64,000 nucleotides of DNA from Chaetoceros tenuissimus (GCA_021927905.1 BLLK01000038.1:2108001-2172000); one strand, 5' to 3'. Numbered from the stretch's first letter, positions 21,050 to 32,533 are shown. The notes: generated by a model not told the origin, from the sequence alone. Numbers and translations are program-made.

Positions 21050-22568
21050 GTGGCTCGAAACTATGTAATGAATTGGCCCGATGGTGTGAATTATAGATAA
21101 AAGGAGTATTTTGAACAAAAAGAGGCAAATTCTCAAAGGTTTAACAATATCATAGAAAGCCATAGATGCAATTTTTCTCATGCTGTCATTCATCATGGAA
21201 TTCCTTGTCGATTTAGTTATCAATAAACATTTTTTTATTATTTCTGTGATGTGAAAAATTTCCAGGGCTACGGAAATTAGATCCAAAATCATTGAAACAC
21301 TCAAGTTAAGTATCAAATACTTTGAAGAATTGATTTTCACTACTTTGTCATTTATTCTTCGTTTTCACAATCAGTTTGTTTGGGATAACTTAGGTAGATG
21401 GCTTGAAAATTTGAATACAAGTGGCGTAATACATTGATTACCATAACCCTGAACAAAAGCATATGTCTAATTCACACGAGCAACGGATTCTTCAAATGAG
21501 ATACTGCCAAAGTTTCCTGAGCTTTCAGGGAAGGCTGCGCCAACCTGCCAACGTTTCGCAATACAAATCCACAACAAATCATCAATAATTATGAATTAGG
21601 GCTAGCTTTTATTCGATCCACGATACACCATTCTCCAGGACTTTGTAAAAAATTGTTAGAATACCACACAAGCTATTTGCGATTCGTGTTTGGAAAGAAT
21701 CCATTGTCTGCCTAAGTCAAAAACACAAATTTTCAAATTTCCTGGATATGCATAAATTTCCATGCATCTCCGACCATTTCCATGTTAAAGAATTTGTGCC
21801 GGACAGCATCATCAGAAAAAGGAAAGTGCAATATAATCCTCAGGAGTAGAACATAAACGAAGCTGCGACCGCTTGTTTCTTTGGTGGTGCTCGCTCCTTT
21901 TCTTGTTTCTTTGTGTATTCTTGCTTTTCATGATGCATCAATCATGATCCTCACAGGCAGGATGAGAAGGAGTAAGCAGCCAGAAGCACCAGTAAGGACG
22001 GAGTTTTGGTTCCTTGGCCGCTGCTGAAAGTCTTTTTCTTCGACAATAGATAGAAAGACTAAGAAATGGATTCGCTCTTCTTGTTGTTGTTGCTTCAAGA
22101 AAAAGTCGTTGTGATCATAGCTGATGAAGATAGACTTCTTCTTTGCTTATAGATGATGTATGAAGTCCGATGACGAAACTGAGCGTGTAATTGAAAAGCA
22201 AAGAATCTATCTTTTGCAATTTCTCAGATATGATTTCTCTCTTGTCGTACTCATTCTCCAGAAACATTTTCAGAAGAACTTGAGCTTTGAATTATGAATG
22301 TTTTCTGGTCAAATATAATTTCTGAGGAGAAGTTGGACATATTACGTAGAAAGAGATATATTCTTTCTTTCTATATCATGGTATGCATAAGTTGAATGGA
22401 ATAGTCTGTTTCTAATTGCATCACAACATCTTCGAAGATAAACAAACATTGTATTCTATACGAGATTCAATATGTCATGGTTTAAATAAAGCACTTTATG
22501 GTATAATGCATATTCAAATAGTCCTTGTAATTTAGAAGCAAAGAAAAGTTTTACAACGAAATAAGGAA
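21050..22568. other. Intergenic, 1.5 kb, nothing recognised
   Basis: AT-rich, no coding potential on either strand beyond random short frames, no repeat pair noticed. Confidence 0.5.
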
Positions 22569-23513
22569 TCATTCGGTTGCGCTTTTGATTTTTTCTACAT
22601 ACTCCGGATAGACTTCTCCTGACCACATCTCCATAAAATCGGATCCATTACTGAATACAGAACTCACGATAGCCTTTGCATCAACTCCTAATTCTTTGAT
22701 GGCTCTACATAACGTGGACAACCACTCCAAATCTGAATCTAAAACACCTCTACCAAATACATAGTCAATGGAAGTATTCAAAATTTCCTCCATGTCACTT
22801 TGGCTGTTAATTTCCGGAAATAATTTGGTAGGATCGTCAACAATATGACCAATTGTTTGAAATTTAGCCAAAGAACGTTCGGTCCATTCTCCATTGAAGG
22901 GCAAATTTCTATCTAGCTCTGCGGTAGTATCTCGACCAAGGCTTTGTTCATATATTCCTAATTGATTCCAGAATCCTGCATTGGGTTTGATCATTGGTCT
23001 CCTCATTTTTACATGATGAAAGGCATCGATCCTTGACATGGATTTATATTTCATGAGATATGCAATCACGACGGTAGCACTTCGACTCATACCCATTTGG
23101 CAATGGACTAGTACAGACTGCCCCTTTGAAATGTGATGATGTATAAACTCTGTAGCTCCATCCAAGTAAACCAAAATATTTGCACCGGACTCATCATTGA
23201 TTGCAATGCGACAATAGGTGATACCATCCTCTTTATGATGATTTGGAAATACATTTGTACAATTTACAATCGCCCCGATAGACGGTACGGCATCTGTTTT
23301 GAGAGCTTCTAAATTCTTCTTTCCAGCGACTTGTTGCGGCCCGAGATATATTTTGCCATGTTTCGGGTCTGATGGTTCGTAAACTAAATGCGCCCATCCT
23401 GCAACTTGCGGTTCTACATATCCCGGTAGAACTAGATTCTCGTCGACTCTACTTTCATCTTTCTTGTTAGATTGTTCTTGTTCTTTCTTCGGTTTCGTCT
23501 CCATTGAACTCAA
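22569..23513 (-). CDS. Dual-specificity protein phosphatase
   Basis: 314 residues. The DSP domain covers about 50-172: KIYLGPQQVA start, general acid in INDES (D107), P-loop HCQMGMSRSAT (H137, C138, R144), then AYLMKYKSMSRIDAFHHVKMRRP, the usual AYLM helix and R-P motif. It hydrolyses phospho-Ser/Thr/Tyr or a related phosphoester. No kinase-interaction domain, so it is an atypical DSP. The 140-residue C-terminal extension has no recognised fold. No targeting peptide: the first 25 residues are charged (KPKKEQEQSNKKDE). It is divergent from the dehydratase gene at 23775 (261 bp apart). Substrate unknown. Confidence 0.9.
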   Translation of the reverse strand: MSSMETKPKKEQEQSNKKDESRVDENLVLPGYVEPQVAGWAHLVYEPSDPKHGKIYLGPQQVAGKKNLEALKTDAVPSIGAIVNCTNVFPNHHKEDGITYCRIAINDESGANILVYLDGATEFIHHHISKGQSVLVHCQMGMSRSATVVIAYLMKYKSMSRIDAFHHVKMRRPMIKPNAGFWNQLGIYEQSLGRDTTAELDRNLPFNGEWTERSLAKFQTIGHIVDDPTKLFPEINSQSDMEEILNTSIDYVFGRGVLDSDLEWLSTLCRAIKELGVDAKAIVSSVFSNGSDFMEMWSGEVYPEYVEKIKSATE

Positions 23514-23774
23514 CTCGACTTTGGTTTATTACTTTTTCATTCTATGCATATGATCGAGTTGTAGATGAAAGTGCAATTGATGACGAACATTTAGGAATCA
23601 CTTGGAATTTCTCTATTGTTCGCACAGACCATAGACTTGTGAAAATACACAATGCTGACGACGGAGCGATGCACAGACGAAAAAGATAGCCAATTGACAG
23701 GGAAGTGATGTCATCATTACACTTCCTAAACTATTTAGGATACTTTTTTTAGTTTTCAGTTTTAGTTACATTGC

Positions 23775-24272
23775 TTGCTTACTAATCAATACTTTGGAAT
23801 GCATCTTGGCTTCCTATCTCAAACCTTATTTCTATCGTCTCTATATCGTCCGGATTTTATAGCGCAGCAAATAAATATGGCAGAGGCTAAGAAATGCGTT
23901 CCGTGTGAATCTATGGATAAATCGGCTCTTCTAGATGATGATCAAATTGAAGAGAAACTCGAGACACTTACTCTTTGGAAGCTTTCCTATGGAGATAAAC
24001 TCTGTAGAAAATTCACAGCCAAGAATTTTCAATCGGCACTAGATGCAATAAATGATGTTGGAGCCATAGCTGAAAGAGAAGGTCATCATCCTGACCTTCA
24101 CTTGACCTCCTATCGTGATGTAGAAATTGTCATCTATACCCACTCTTTGAAGGGTCTGACAGAAAATGATTTCTCGTTGGCAAGTATGATTGATGAGGAA
24201 GTCAAAGTTATGTATTCGCCTAAATGGCTCAAGAGTAATCCTGATGCTCAAAAGACACAAAAGGAAACATAG
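23775..24272 (+). CDS. Pterin-4a-carbinolamine dehydratase
   Basis: 165 residues if the first ATG is used; 131 if translation starts at Met35 (23877, MAEAKKCVPCE). The family dehydrates 4a-hydroxytetrahydrobiopterin to quinonoid dihydrobiopterin, supporting aromatic amino acid hydroxylation or folate-related recycling. Evidence: CVPCESMDKSAL head as in plant forms, WKLSYGDKLCRKF, active-site motif EGHHPDLHL (His104, His105 and His109 in the long numbering), YTHSLKGLTENDF. The extra N-terminus (MLTNQYFGMHLGFLSQTLFL) is hydrophobic and could target an organelle or be untranslated; the sequence does not decide. It converges on the TB2/DP1 gene, 189 bp away. Confidence 0.92.
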   Translation: MLTNQYFGMHLGFLSQTLFLSSLYRPDFIAQQINMAEAKKCVPCESMDKSALLDDDQIEEKLETLTLWKLSYGDKLCRKFTAKNFQSALDAINDVGAIAEREGHHPDLHLTSYRDVEIVIYTHSLKGLTENDFSLASMIDEEVKVMYSPKWLKSNPDAQKTQKET

Positions 24273-24461
24273 GACCTTTTCTTCTTCGATTAAATATTCA
24301 GAAGAAAAGTAATGTAACGGAGTACAAGAAGAACTTTGAATGCTTGATATTTTATATAAAATTAATTCAATTTATACTTTTTAATACACATACACAATAT
24401 CATTAAATTTTCATTTTACATATATTTCCCAATGCCTGGAATACTCTGTGCAATTTACAAT

Positions 24462-25697
24462 TTACACAATCATATTGCTATCATCAACAGACTGATATCC
24501 TTCATTACTCTTTGCACCTTGTTGATTCTTTGCTTCCTTTTCAAATGATTCTGCAATAGATTTCAATACAAGTGCTCTCTTCTCAGGTGGAATATCAGCA
24601 ATTGCCTGACGTTTGATCTCTTCAGCATCACGTCTCACCAATAATTCTTGTAAACCAGCCAATGGAACCAAAATGGATCTAAAGACAGTATCCGCTCCTC
24701 TAAACAATGGAAGCATCAAATATACAGTTGCAATAATCGCAAGTGTGTAAAATCCAGGAATGAATCCAAAGAAATTCTCGAGGAAATCAACAATCAAAAA
24801 CAAGATTCCGAAACATGACCAATAAGTCAACCAATACGTATCATCTCCTCCATCAAAGGTAGTAACGGATACAATACTCGATGCCAATGGGAAGACAGTT
24901 GCAATTAAAATCCAAATAAATCTCTTGATACCTGGTGGGAAGAATACAAATACAACCCATACAAAGGAAAGATGTGCAGCATTCATGACCGCTGCGATAA
25001 TTTTGTTAATGACAGAATCCATCTTTTGTACCATTGGTTGAATAATCGGTGCAACGATTGGCGCCATGAAGAAATCAAAGAAAAGACATGATCCATCCGT
25101 CCATGGTAGAATTAACCATAGGTAAAAGAAGAACTCAAACATATTCCAGTAAATGACTACATGATTGTCGAAACCGTCTACCCATTCCGTAGAAAAACTG
25201 ATGATGCCTTGCGCGATCCAAAATGTAAGCCAGGTTGTGTCATCTGCAGACCCAATTGTACAAACTGCTCTTATACTTTCCCAGATTGGATAAGCTAAAG
25301 ATAGGTGTATTCATTTGATTCAACGGTTAGTGAATGAAATCTAGGAAATAAATATAGGTCATGATTTCAAAGAACAATTACACGTCAACACATAATATAT
25401 CACAAGGATTAGATTATCAGGTATGTTATTACCCTTACTCAGCCAACAGGTATCTGACACATAAAACGTACCTGTACCAACGACCACGATGGTAAGAGGA
25501 GTAAAGAACGAATCTTTGATCCACATTGGAATGAAGAGATAGGAACAGACAGCCACTATTAGGAACGCTGCATGTGCAGTTAGATTCTTTCCTTTGCTTC
25601 TCTCGATCTTTGCTGATGCTAAAGATACGAGACCGAGAATCATACAGACTGCAACCAGTGCTGCTACATCTGCCGCGAAATTTTCAAAGATGCTCAT
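24462..25697 (-). CDS. TB2/DP1/HVA22 (REEP-like) membrane protein with two TB2 repeats
   Basis: Two exons: 25697-25472 and 25294-24462, with a 177-bp intron (GTACGT donor, TTTAG acceptor). The join is in frame (phase 1) and gives 352 residues. Across the splice the protein reads GTAYPIWESIRAV, then TTWLTFWIAQGIISFSTEW, the hallmark of the TB2/DP1/HVA22 family of ER-shaping proteins. A second copy follows: VFPLASSIVSV, TYWLTYWSCFGILFLIVDFLENFFGFIPGFY, PLFRGADTVF. The N-terminal exon adds two hydrophobic segments. The Met at 25142 is internal, not the start. It is likely an ER membrane-curvature or vesicle-traffic protein. Divergent from the LRR-RING gene at 26052. Confidence 0.85.
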
Positions 25698-25896
25698 TTC
25701 TGATAAAGAAGAATTTGAATTGAAGCTGCTTCAATGGATGATGGAAGCTACTTATGTGTACTTCTTGATAATAAAAGGAAGATGAAGTTTCACTCTTTGA
25801 GAGAAATAGAAACAGATGTTCTCTCTGTTTGTCGCAACTAAGATTTTCTATTGGCGATAGATTTGTGATGTCAAAAATAGCCACAAGATGAAGAAC

Positions 25897-25918
25897 AGGC
25901 CTTTTCAATCGTACTTTT
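25897..25918 (+). promoter_or_regulatory. Shared upstream motif of LRR-RING genes, copy 1
   Basis: AGGCCTTTTCAATCGTACTT occurs about 155 bp before the ATG at 26052. The same 22 bases occur at 32380, 154 bp before the ATG at 32534, inside otherwise diverged flanks. It is a candidate promoter element or transcript leader signal. Confidence 0.5.
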
Positions 25919-26051
25919 GATGACAAACCCTGCACTCCAAATAATAATGAGGAAAGATACCAAAACATATTGATATGATAACACAGCGATAAAGGATACA
26001 AATATCTATGTCTATATATCTACCTTTTATTTAGAGGAGAACACTCAAAGG

Positions 26052-28418
26052 ATGAGGGTTCAGACGGAGGAGTGGCGTAAATTTGTTCCAGGTGTACGAA
26101 TGTATCAAGGCAAAAAGACTCTCTTTTACAACGGATGCCCACTTATAGACTACAATGGATTCCCTCTTGTATATAGTACAGAAGAGCGAAAGACGTGGGA
26201 AGTCGTCATTCTACTTCCCGGAGTTGAAGTGGTGCCAGCCTACACTTTCAAAGAATGTATCAAATTGGAAAGTGTGATTATGAATGACGATGTCAAGAGA
26301 TTAGAAGAAGGTTGCTTCTGTAAATGTCTATTTCTAGTATATATCAGCTTTTCGAAGAATCTTCAATTTATTGGAAGGTTCGTATTCTACCGTTGCCGCT
26401 CTCTGCCTTCATTAGATTTACCGTCAACCTGTGGAGAGGTTGATGTACTAGCCTTTGATGGATGCGATCAATTTTATAGTAATGCCACTGAAAGTAAAAG
26501 ACGTAAGACAAATCACAATGCAGATATTGAAATTCATTCCAACTCTAGCACGTTTCCAATTGATATGGCAAGAGCAAAGAAGATCACCAACGGTATTCAA
26601 CATCCTTCTAGTGAAGATGACAAATATAAACTTAAAAGAAAATCGAAGGAGTTACAGAGAGAAGTCTGCATTGATGACGATTCTCGGTCTATTGATAGAG
26701 ATCATACCACTTCATCTTGCAAGAAAGAAGAAAGGATACGTGATCTTATTGTGAAAATGAAAGCAATAGCAAAGCAATATTTGGAAGAAATCAGTTGTCT
26801 ACATGGCAAATTTACGTCAACAGAAGAGCAATTACAGGCCAAACAGAGAGATCACGAAGACAAAGTCAACGCATTTCTCAATGATCTAAGCAAATTGGAG
26901 AATAAGCCCACTCCTCCATCCGCCTCTCAGAAGGAAGAACGCATGAGAAATCAAGAAGACAATTTGCAGACAAAACAAAGAGAATGTGATAGACTAATAG
27001 CGCAGGAAAAGATTTACAAAAATGCCATAATGGCAAAAGAACATGGAATCAAAGTTCTCTCACATAATAATAGAATATTACAAAAGAGACTAGCTGAGCT
27101 TGAGCACATTGGGATGCTTCATCAAAAAGAAATGAACCAGATGAGGCAACATGAATCAAATTTAGCCTCAAATCTAGAGAAGAAATCAGAACTAAAGCAA
27201 CTGCAAATCGACGATCTCAAAAAGCGAAATGACGTGCTTTTCAAACGATTGGAATCCGAGAGAAAAGATAAAGCCGTAACTGAGATAAACAAGATGTATT
27301 CAGATTTAACGAAAGCTCAAAGCTTGCTTCGTGAGCAAATAGGAGAGAAAGAAAGTGAATACAACGAGCTTGTCGCAATGATGGACGACAAATTGACTGA
27401 TTTAGTCGACGAAAAGCAAAAGTTTGAGCTACAGCTAAAAGAAGACGAAGAAGACGAGACTACTCAAAGGGCAAATTTAGAAACACTGAAGATCGAAGAT
27501 TCCCAAGTCAATCTAACAAACAAAGAGGATTTGGATGGTGCTATATCGTTTGTGGCTCAAGTTCAACAATCCTTTCCACATATATACAAAGAATTTCTAG
27601 AAATTTTGGATTTATTCAACGAACAAACCATTTCGCGCGAAGAGATGATTGAACGCGTCGTGAAGTTGTTTCAAGGAGAAAAATCTGTTATCCAAGGATT
27701 CAACGCGTTTCTACCCGATGGATTTAAAATCGTTCTTCGAAAAGGAAGGGTTTTCTACCGCACACCCGAGAAGCCCAACCTCACTCATATTTTCTCAGTT
27801 GATATGAATTCAACTAAACATTACAAATGTCCTACTATATCGTGGTTTCGTACAATTGATGAGCTTTCCAAAGACTATTTTGCAATAAAGAAATTGAATG
27901 AAGATCTAAAAAAGACTGTAAATGAGACGGCCAATGAGTTGAGAGCAAAGGAAAAAGAACTAGATGATGCTAAAAATGAATTGACAGCAAAAGAGAAAGA
28001 TTTCATAGCATTGGAAGCTGCGCATAAGAAAGCAAATGATGTGATACGTAATAAGATTAAAAGAAAAGAGAAAGATATCTTATTGAAGAAAAAGGAGATC
28101 GAAAGACTACAACAAGAGCTATCAAAGGCAAAAGCTTCGAGTTCAAAGCAAGTAGCATTACCAAAGGATCTACTATCTGAACTTGAATGTCCAATCTGCC
28201 TCGATCCCTTTGAGGATCCATGTATAGTGCCTGAATGTTGTCATCGCTTTTGTACCTCGTGTATTGAAAAATCTTTCAATGAGTGTGGGAAAGAATGTCC
28301 ATTATGTCGTAAGAGAGTGACGAGTAAGCGCGCGCTACGTAAAGATGGGTTTATTGAGAGGATTACTAATATCATTTTTCGTAAGAATGAGGGAAAAGAA
28401 GGGGAAAATAATTCCTAG
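26052..28418 (+). CDS. BspA-like LRR / coiled-coil / PAH-like / coiled-coil / RING finger protein
   Basis: 788 residues, single exon. Residues 1-140 are a BspA-type leucine-rich module (LRR_5): MRVQTEEWRKF opening, ILLPGVEVVPAYTF, then three repeats with LE.V.M, VYISFSKNLQFIGRFVFYRC and LDLPSTC. A coiled coil runs about 225-470. A clear PAH domain spans about 497-560 (FPHIYKEFLEILDLF, VVKLFQGEKSVIQGFNAFLPDGFKI). After SWFRTIDELSKDYF comes a second coiled coil (610-700) and the RING (C713 to C752) with the family tail. The last third is nearly the same as in the minus-strand genes at 9941 and 11823, but the head is of another family. Likely an E3 ligase; target unknown. Confidence 0.88.
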   Translation: MRVQTEEWRKFVPGVRMYQGKKTLFYNGCPLIDYNGFPLVYSTEERKTWEVVILLPGVEVVPAYTFKECIKLESVIMNDDVKRLEEGCFCKCLFLVYISFSKNLQFIGRFVFYRCRSLPSLDLPSTCGEVDVLAFDGCDQFYSNATESKRRKTNHNADIEIHSNSSTFPIDMARAKKITNGIQHPSSEDDKYKLKRKSKELQREVCIDDDSRSIDRDHTTSSCKKEERIRDLIVKMKAIAKQYLEEISCLHGKFTSTEEQLQAKQRDHEDKVNAFLNDLSKLENKPTPPSASQKEERMRNQEDNLQTKQRECDRLIAQEKIYKNAIMAKEHGIKVLSHNNRILQKRLAELEHIGMLHQKEMNQMRQHESNLASNLEKKSELKQLQIDDLKKRNDVLFKRLESERKDKAVTEINKMYSDLTKAQSLLREQIGEKESEYNELVAMMDDKLTDLVDEKQKFELQLKEDEEDETTQRANLETLKIEDSQVNLTNKEDLDGAISFVAQVQQSFPHIYKEFLEILDLFNEQTISREEMIERVVKLFQGEKSVIQGFNAFLPDGFKIVLRKGRVFYRTPEKPNLTHIFSVDMNSTKHYKCPTISWFRTIDELSKDYFAIKKLNEDLKKTVNETANELRAKEKELDDAKNELTAKEKDFIALEAAHKKANDVIRNKIKRKEKDILLKKKEIERLQQELSKAKASSSKQVALPKDLLSELECPICLDPFEDPCIVPECCHRFCTSCIEKSFNECGKECPLCRKRVTSKRALRKDGFIERITNIIFRKNEGKEGENNS

Positions 28419-28858
28419 ACTAATGTGGAAAGCAAAACTCATTGTGTTGGTTTCAAATTACGAGATGTAATCTTATTGATAATGAGGAAATAAAATGGGG
28501 AAAGGGGAATGGGGAAAGGGGAAGCAAAACAGTTGAATACATAATAACCTAATTTCTAAAACGCTTTTATAAAGAAATTGATTTAGAATTATGAGAGCTA
28601 ATGAAATGCAGTCATTTAGATAGGCCTTTTCCAGTCGTAGTGATGCCCCTGTACAACATGTACAAACAAATCGCCTTAGTATGAGCACATACATACTACA
28701 GTCTGGCTGTCGAGAATAATGAGAGATGTATATCAATGTAGTATGTATCAATAATCTAAAATGCAAATGATACTTTACAACATAGAAAAGGAAAGCATCA
28801 TAAGAATGTATCTATCTCTTTAACTTATGTAGAGTAGCATCTGAAAGATATCCCAAAG
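28419..28858. other. Intergenic between two LRR-RING loci
   Basis: Contains a weaker copy of the shared upstream motif (AGGCCTTTTCCAGTCGTA at 28622), about 237 bp before the ATG at 28859. GGGGAAAGGGGAATGGGGAA repeats lie at about 28496-28524. No gene seen. Confidence 0.5.
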
Positions 28859-31823
28859 ATGAGGGTTCAGATGGAGGAGTGGCGTAAATTTGTTCCAGGT
28901 GTACGAATGTATCAAGGCAAAAAGACTCTCTTTTACAACGGATGCCCACTTATAGACTACAATGGATTCCCTCTGGTATATAGTAGAGAAGAAAGGGAAA
29001 GTTGGGAAGTTATCATTCTACTTCCCGGAGTCGAAGTGGTTCCATCTTTCACTTTTAGAGACTGTATCAATTTGGAAAGAGTGATTATGCACAACGACGT
29101 CAAGAGGTTAGAAGAAGGTTGCTTCTATAGATGTCTGTTGCTTGTTTCAATCAGCTTTTCGGAAAATCTTCAATTCATTGGAAGGTTTGTATTCTATCAT
29201 TGCTACTCTCTGACCTCTATAGATCTACCATCGACTTGTGGAGAGATTGACGAGCTTGCCTTTGATGAGTGCGATCAACTAATCATTGATAATGGATCCA
29301 ATTATGATTCAATGTAAAAGACCTAAGACGAACCACAATCAAGATGTTGAAATTCGAGGCAAATCTAGCAAAGAAATTATCCATCCAATGAATTCAATCA
29401 TTACTAATTGACTAATCTTAGACCAATGCAAAATACTGAATGACAGCATTGATATCACAATGCGAAAGAATCCAGATCAAGAACATACACAAAGGCAAAT
29501 GAACCTAATTGAGCACGATAATTGTCAGTCAATCTATAGAGATTATGATGCACTCCTTATGAAAAAAGACTATGAAATAAATGATGCCCTAAGTGCTCAA
29601 AAGCAAATGGAGGCTCAAGTAAAGGACATACAAGCTCTTATGAACAAGTAAGAAGAAGAAATGAATAATATTGTGGAGACTTCTCTATTAAAGGAAGCAC
29701 AACATAGAACTGTGTATCTCTAGAAAGATAAAAAGATAGCTGAACTATCAGAGAAGCTGGAAGCAAAAATAAAAGAGCACGATGCAGAAACTCAAAGCCT
29801 TTGTGCAGGCCAAACAAAGAGAGCATGAAAAAGCAAAGACCGACATGAAACAGCGTATAAAATATCTAGTCAAGAAGGCATCAAAAATGATCAATGATTG
29901 CATTGGTGAGCTACAGACACAACTACAACTAAAGTCTGAGGAGTATCAAACACTAGAGAGCAAGCGAAAGGAAGAACAACAGGATCATGTAACTTTGTAT
30001 CAGGAGAAAGACGAAAAGATAGCCAATCTATCAGAGGACCTGAGGTCAAAAACAGAAGTGCATAACGCAGAATTGAAAAGCCTATGTAGCACTAATAAAT
30101 CACTTGAAGAAAGATTGAAGGCAAAACAGAGCGAACATGACAGAGCTCTTTCAAAGAAGGATGATGAAATCAAGACTCTTCTAAGCAATGTGAGTGGATT
30201 AGAATGTCAGCTAGCCGCAAAACAGGAAGATCTTGACACCGTGGTTACATCAAATCAACTCGAAAGACAAACTCTTGAGGTGGCAGTATCTCAGAAGGAA
30301 GAGCAGATAAAGAAGCTAAAGAACAAGTTGCATGCAACACAGAAAGAACATGGTTTGTATATAGAAAAGAATGAAAAAATACAGCAGCAGATACAGCATC
30401 AGCAACATCAACTACAGTGGTGGTCACAACAACAGTATCAGCAAAATGAACTACAGTGGCGGTCGCAACAACAGTATCAGCAGTTGCAATCCCTAGAAAG
30501 AAAACGAAAAAAAGAACAAGAGGCTCACCAGAACGAAATCAACGAGATGAGGCAGTGCATGTTGAGACTAGAGTCAAAACTAGAGGAGACATTAGAATCG
30601 AAAGGGCAGCAGTTTGGAGATCTCACTAAACAGAATGGCGAGCTAGAACAGAAATTGCAAAGAAAGATAGCACAGTGTGGTTTGTTAGAAAAGAAACAAG
30701 AAGCTGACCAAGAGCATCATAAAAGATTGTATTCTAGGATGAATGACCATATATTGAATCTAGACTCAGAACTAGAGAATACATTAGAATTGAAACAGCA
30801 GCAGTTCGAAGATCTCACTAAACAGAATGGCGAGCTAGAACAGAAATTGCAAGCAAAGGTGGAACAGTGTGGTTCACTAGAGAAGAAACAAGGAGCTGAA
30901 GAAAAGGATTATAAAAGAGAATATTCTAGGATGAAGGAACTTATATTGAATCTAAAGTCAAAAGTAGAGAAGATGTCAAAGTCGAAACGACAGCAGTTCT
31001 ACGAACTCACTAAACAAAATGGTGAGCTTGATAGTCGGTTACAGACCAAATCCAAGCAATGCAACCTTTTAGAAGATGAACAAGTTGAATACAAGGCTGT
31101 TATCAAGAAGAAAGATGAAGTCATAACAAATAAAAGATCCGGTGAAGCACAAATTCAAGAAAAGCAAGATGAATATGAGGCTGTTATTCAGAAGAAAGAT
31201 GAAGTCATAACGATGTTGTTGAGTAATAAGCGATCGTATCAAGAACAAGAAAATCCTGAAGCTCAATCTTCCAAGATAAAAAAGCTGAGATCAGATTGCG
31301 GGAGAGTTGAAAGCGTGATCAGTCAACAGTTGAAAGAGAAAGAAAAGGAGTACAATGACCTTGTTTTGATGATTGACAATAAAGTTAATTCTTTAGTCGA
31401 CGAAAAGCACAAGTTAAGCAATATGCTAGAGCTAAAAGATGACCAGATTAGTCAACTTGAGGTCGAGGGCAAGGAAAGGTTAAAAGAAATGGAGCAAAAG
31501 AGCCAACAAGAAGTTGAAACCTCAAGCAGAAACTCAACAACCAACAAAAAGATTTTGAGAGCATGTCCAAATTTCAGCAGGAGCTCAAATCAGAACTTGA
31601 ATGCTCCATCTGTCTACATACTTTTGAGAATCCATACATGATTCCAGAATGCTGCCATTGATTTTGCAAACGCTGCATTGAAGATTCACTGGCTCTTAAC
31701 AAGAAGGAATGTCCCCTGTGTAGATGCAATGTTACGAGCAAGCGAGTATTGCAAAAAGATGAGCTCATAGGCAAAATATCAGAAGTTCTGATATGCAATG
31801 ATACCTCTCAAGATGAAAGTTAA
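28859..31823 (+). pseudogene. LRR / coiled-coil / RING pseudogene
   Basis: The first 152 codons (28859-29317) are an intact BspA-like LRR head almost identical to those at 26052 and 32534. A stop then ends the frame at 29315-29317. The sequence keeps matching the 32534 gene in pieces. The largest remaining frame (29782-31641, 619 codons) encodes coiled coil with two or three ~75-residue repeats (LTKQNGELEQKLQ). The RING region at 31600-31750 is in another frame, and there the His of the CCHRF motif is followed by TGA where the sister gene has CGA (Arg). Several separate breaks show the locus has been inactive for some time. The long repeat-bearing coil is absent from the sister gene, so it is either an expansion here or a loss there. 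Confidence 0.85.
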
Positions 31824-32006
31824 TGCATAACTTGAAATAACCTAAACTATTATAGTTTTTATATGTGCATGAATATGGAAGCGTAGTATCAAATACATAA
31901 TTGCTATTCTTTTCTAATCGATAGCGTAATGTGTTGAACACGCTAGGCAGCTATGATGTTAAAATTCTTGAAACTCTACGCCTTCTCTCTATCATACTAA
32001 CATTTT

Positions 32007-32335
32007 CTAATGCAACAAATCTTCATATTCAGTTCCAATAAGCAAATCACAAACCTCCGCATAGTTGGCCAAACTCACATTGTGATGATTCACAAAGGTC
32101 GGTGCCAAATCAAAGCTATTGACAACATCTGTCATGGTTAAATTCTCCGTAGGACCTCGTCCCAAGAATTTGAATATTCTCATCTCTTCCATACAAATCT
32201 TCATAGGTCATAGTAATATGATCAATTTCAAATTCCTTGAGACTCGATTTGAAATAATCAAAATTATCATATGCTTCTTCTAAAGTATCCAACAATTTTA
32301 CTACCCATTTTAATTTTCTTCATCTTTTCAACATT
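32007..32335 (-). pseudogene. Sulfotransferase 3' relic
   Basis: Matches the 3' third of the sulfotransferase gene at 34345-35451 (MRIFKFLGRGPTENLTM, VVNSFDLAPTFVNHHNVSLANYAEV). A short deletion lies near 32190, and the match fades at about 32335. The P-loop half is missing. It sits directly after the RING pseudogene, as the intact sulfotransferase sits after the intact LRR-RING gene, so both belong to one duplicated block. Confidence 0.85.
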
Positions 32336-32379
32336 ATTGCTAGAAGAATTGTGGTGTCAAAAAGCTACAATTGTAAGAA

Positions 32380-32401
32380 AGGCCTTTTCAATCGTACTTT
32401 T
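32380..32401 (+). promoter_or_regulatory. Shared upstream motif of LRR-RING genes, copy 2
   Basis: Identical to 25897-25918 and at the same distance from the presumed start codon (32534). This also argues for 32534 over 32456 as the true start. Confidence 0.5.
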
Positions 32402-32533
32402 CATTAAACATGTACTACATACTACTAACAAATAACAAATCCAGTCGATGAATAAATGAGAGATGTCAATCTCTCATCACAGCATCAACATAGAGAAGTA
32501 CCTTTTAATAAAAATACCAAACACATTCAAAAG

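Noticed and set aside
24462-25142. Separate gene starting at 25142
   Set aside because: The upstream reading frame joins through a clear intron and supplies the first half of the first TB2 domain.
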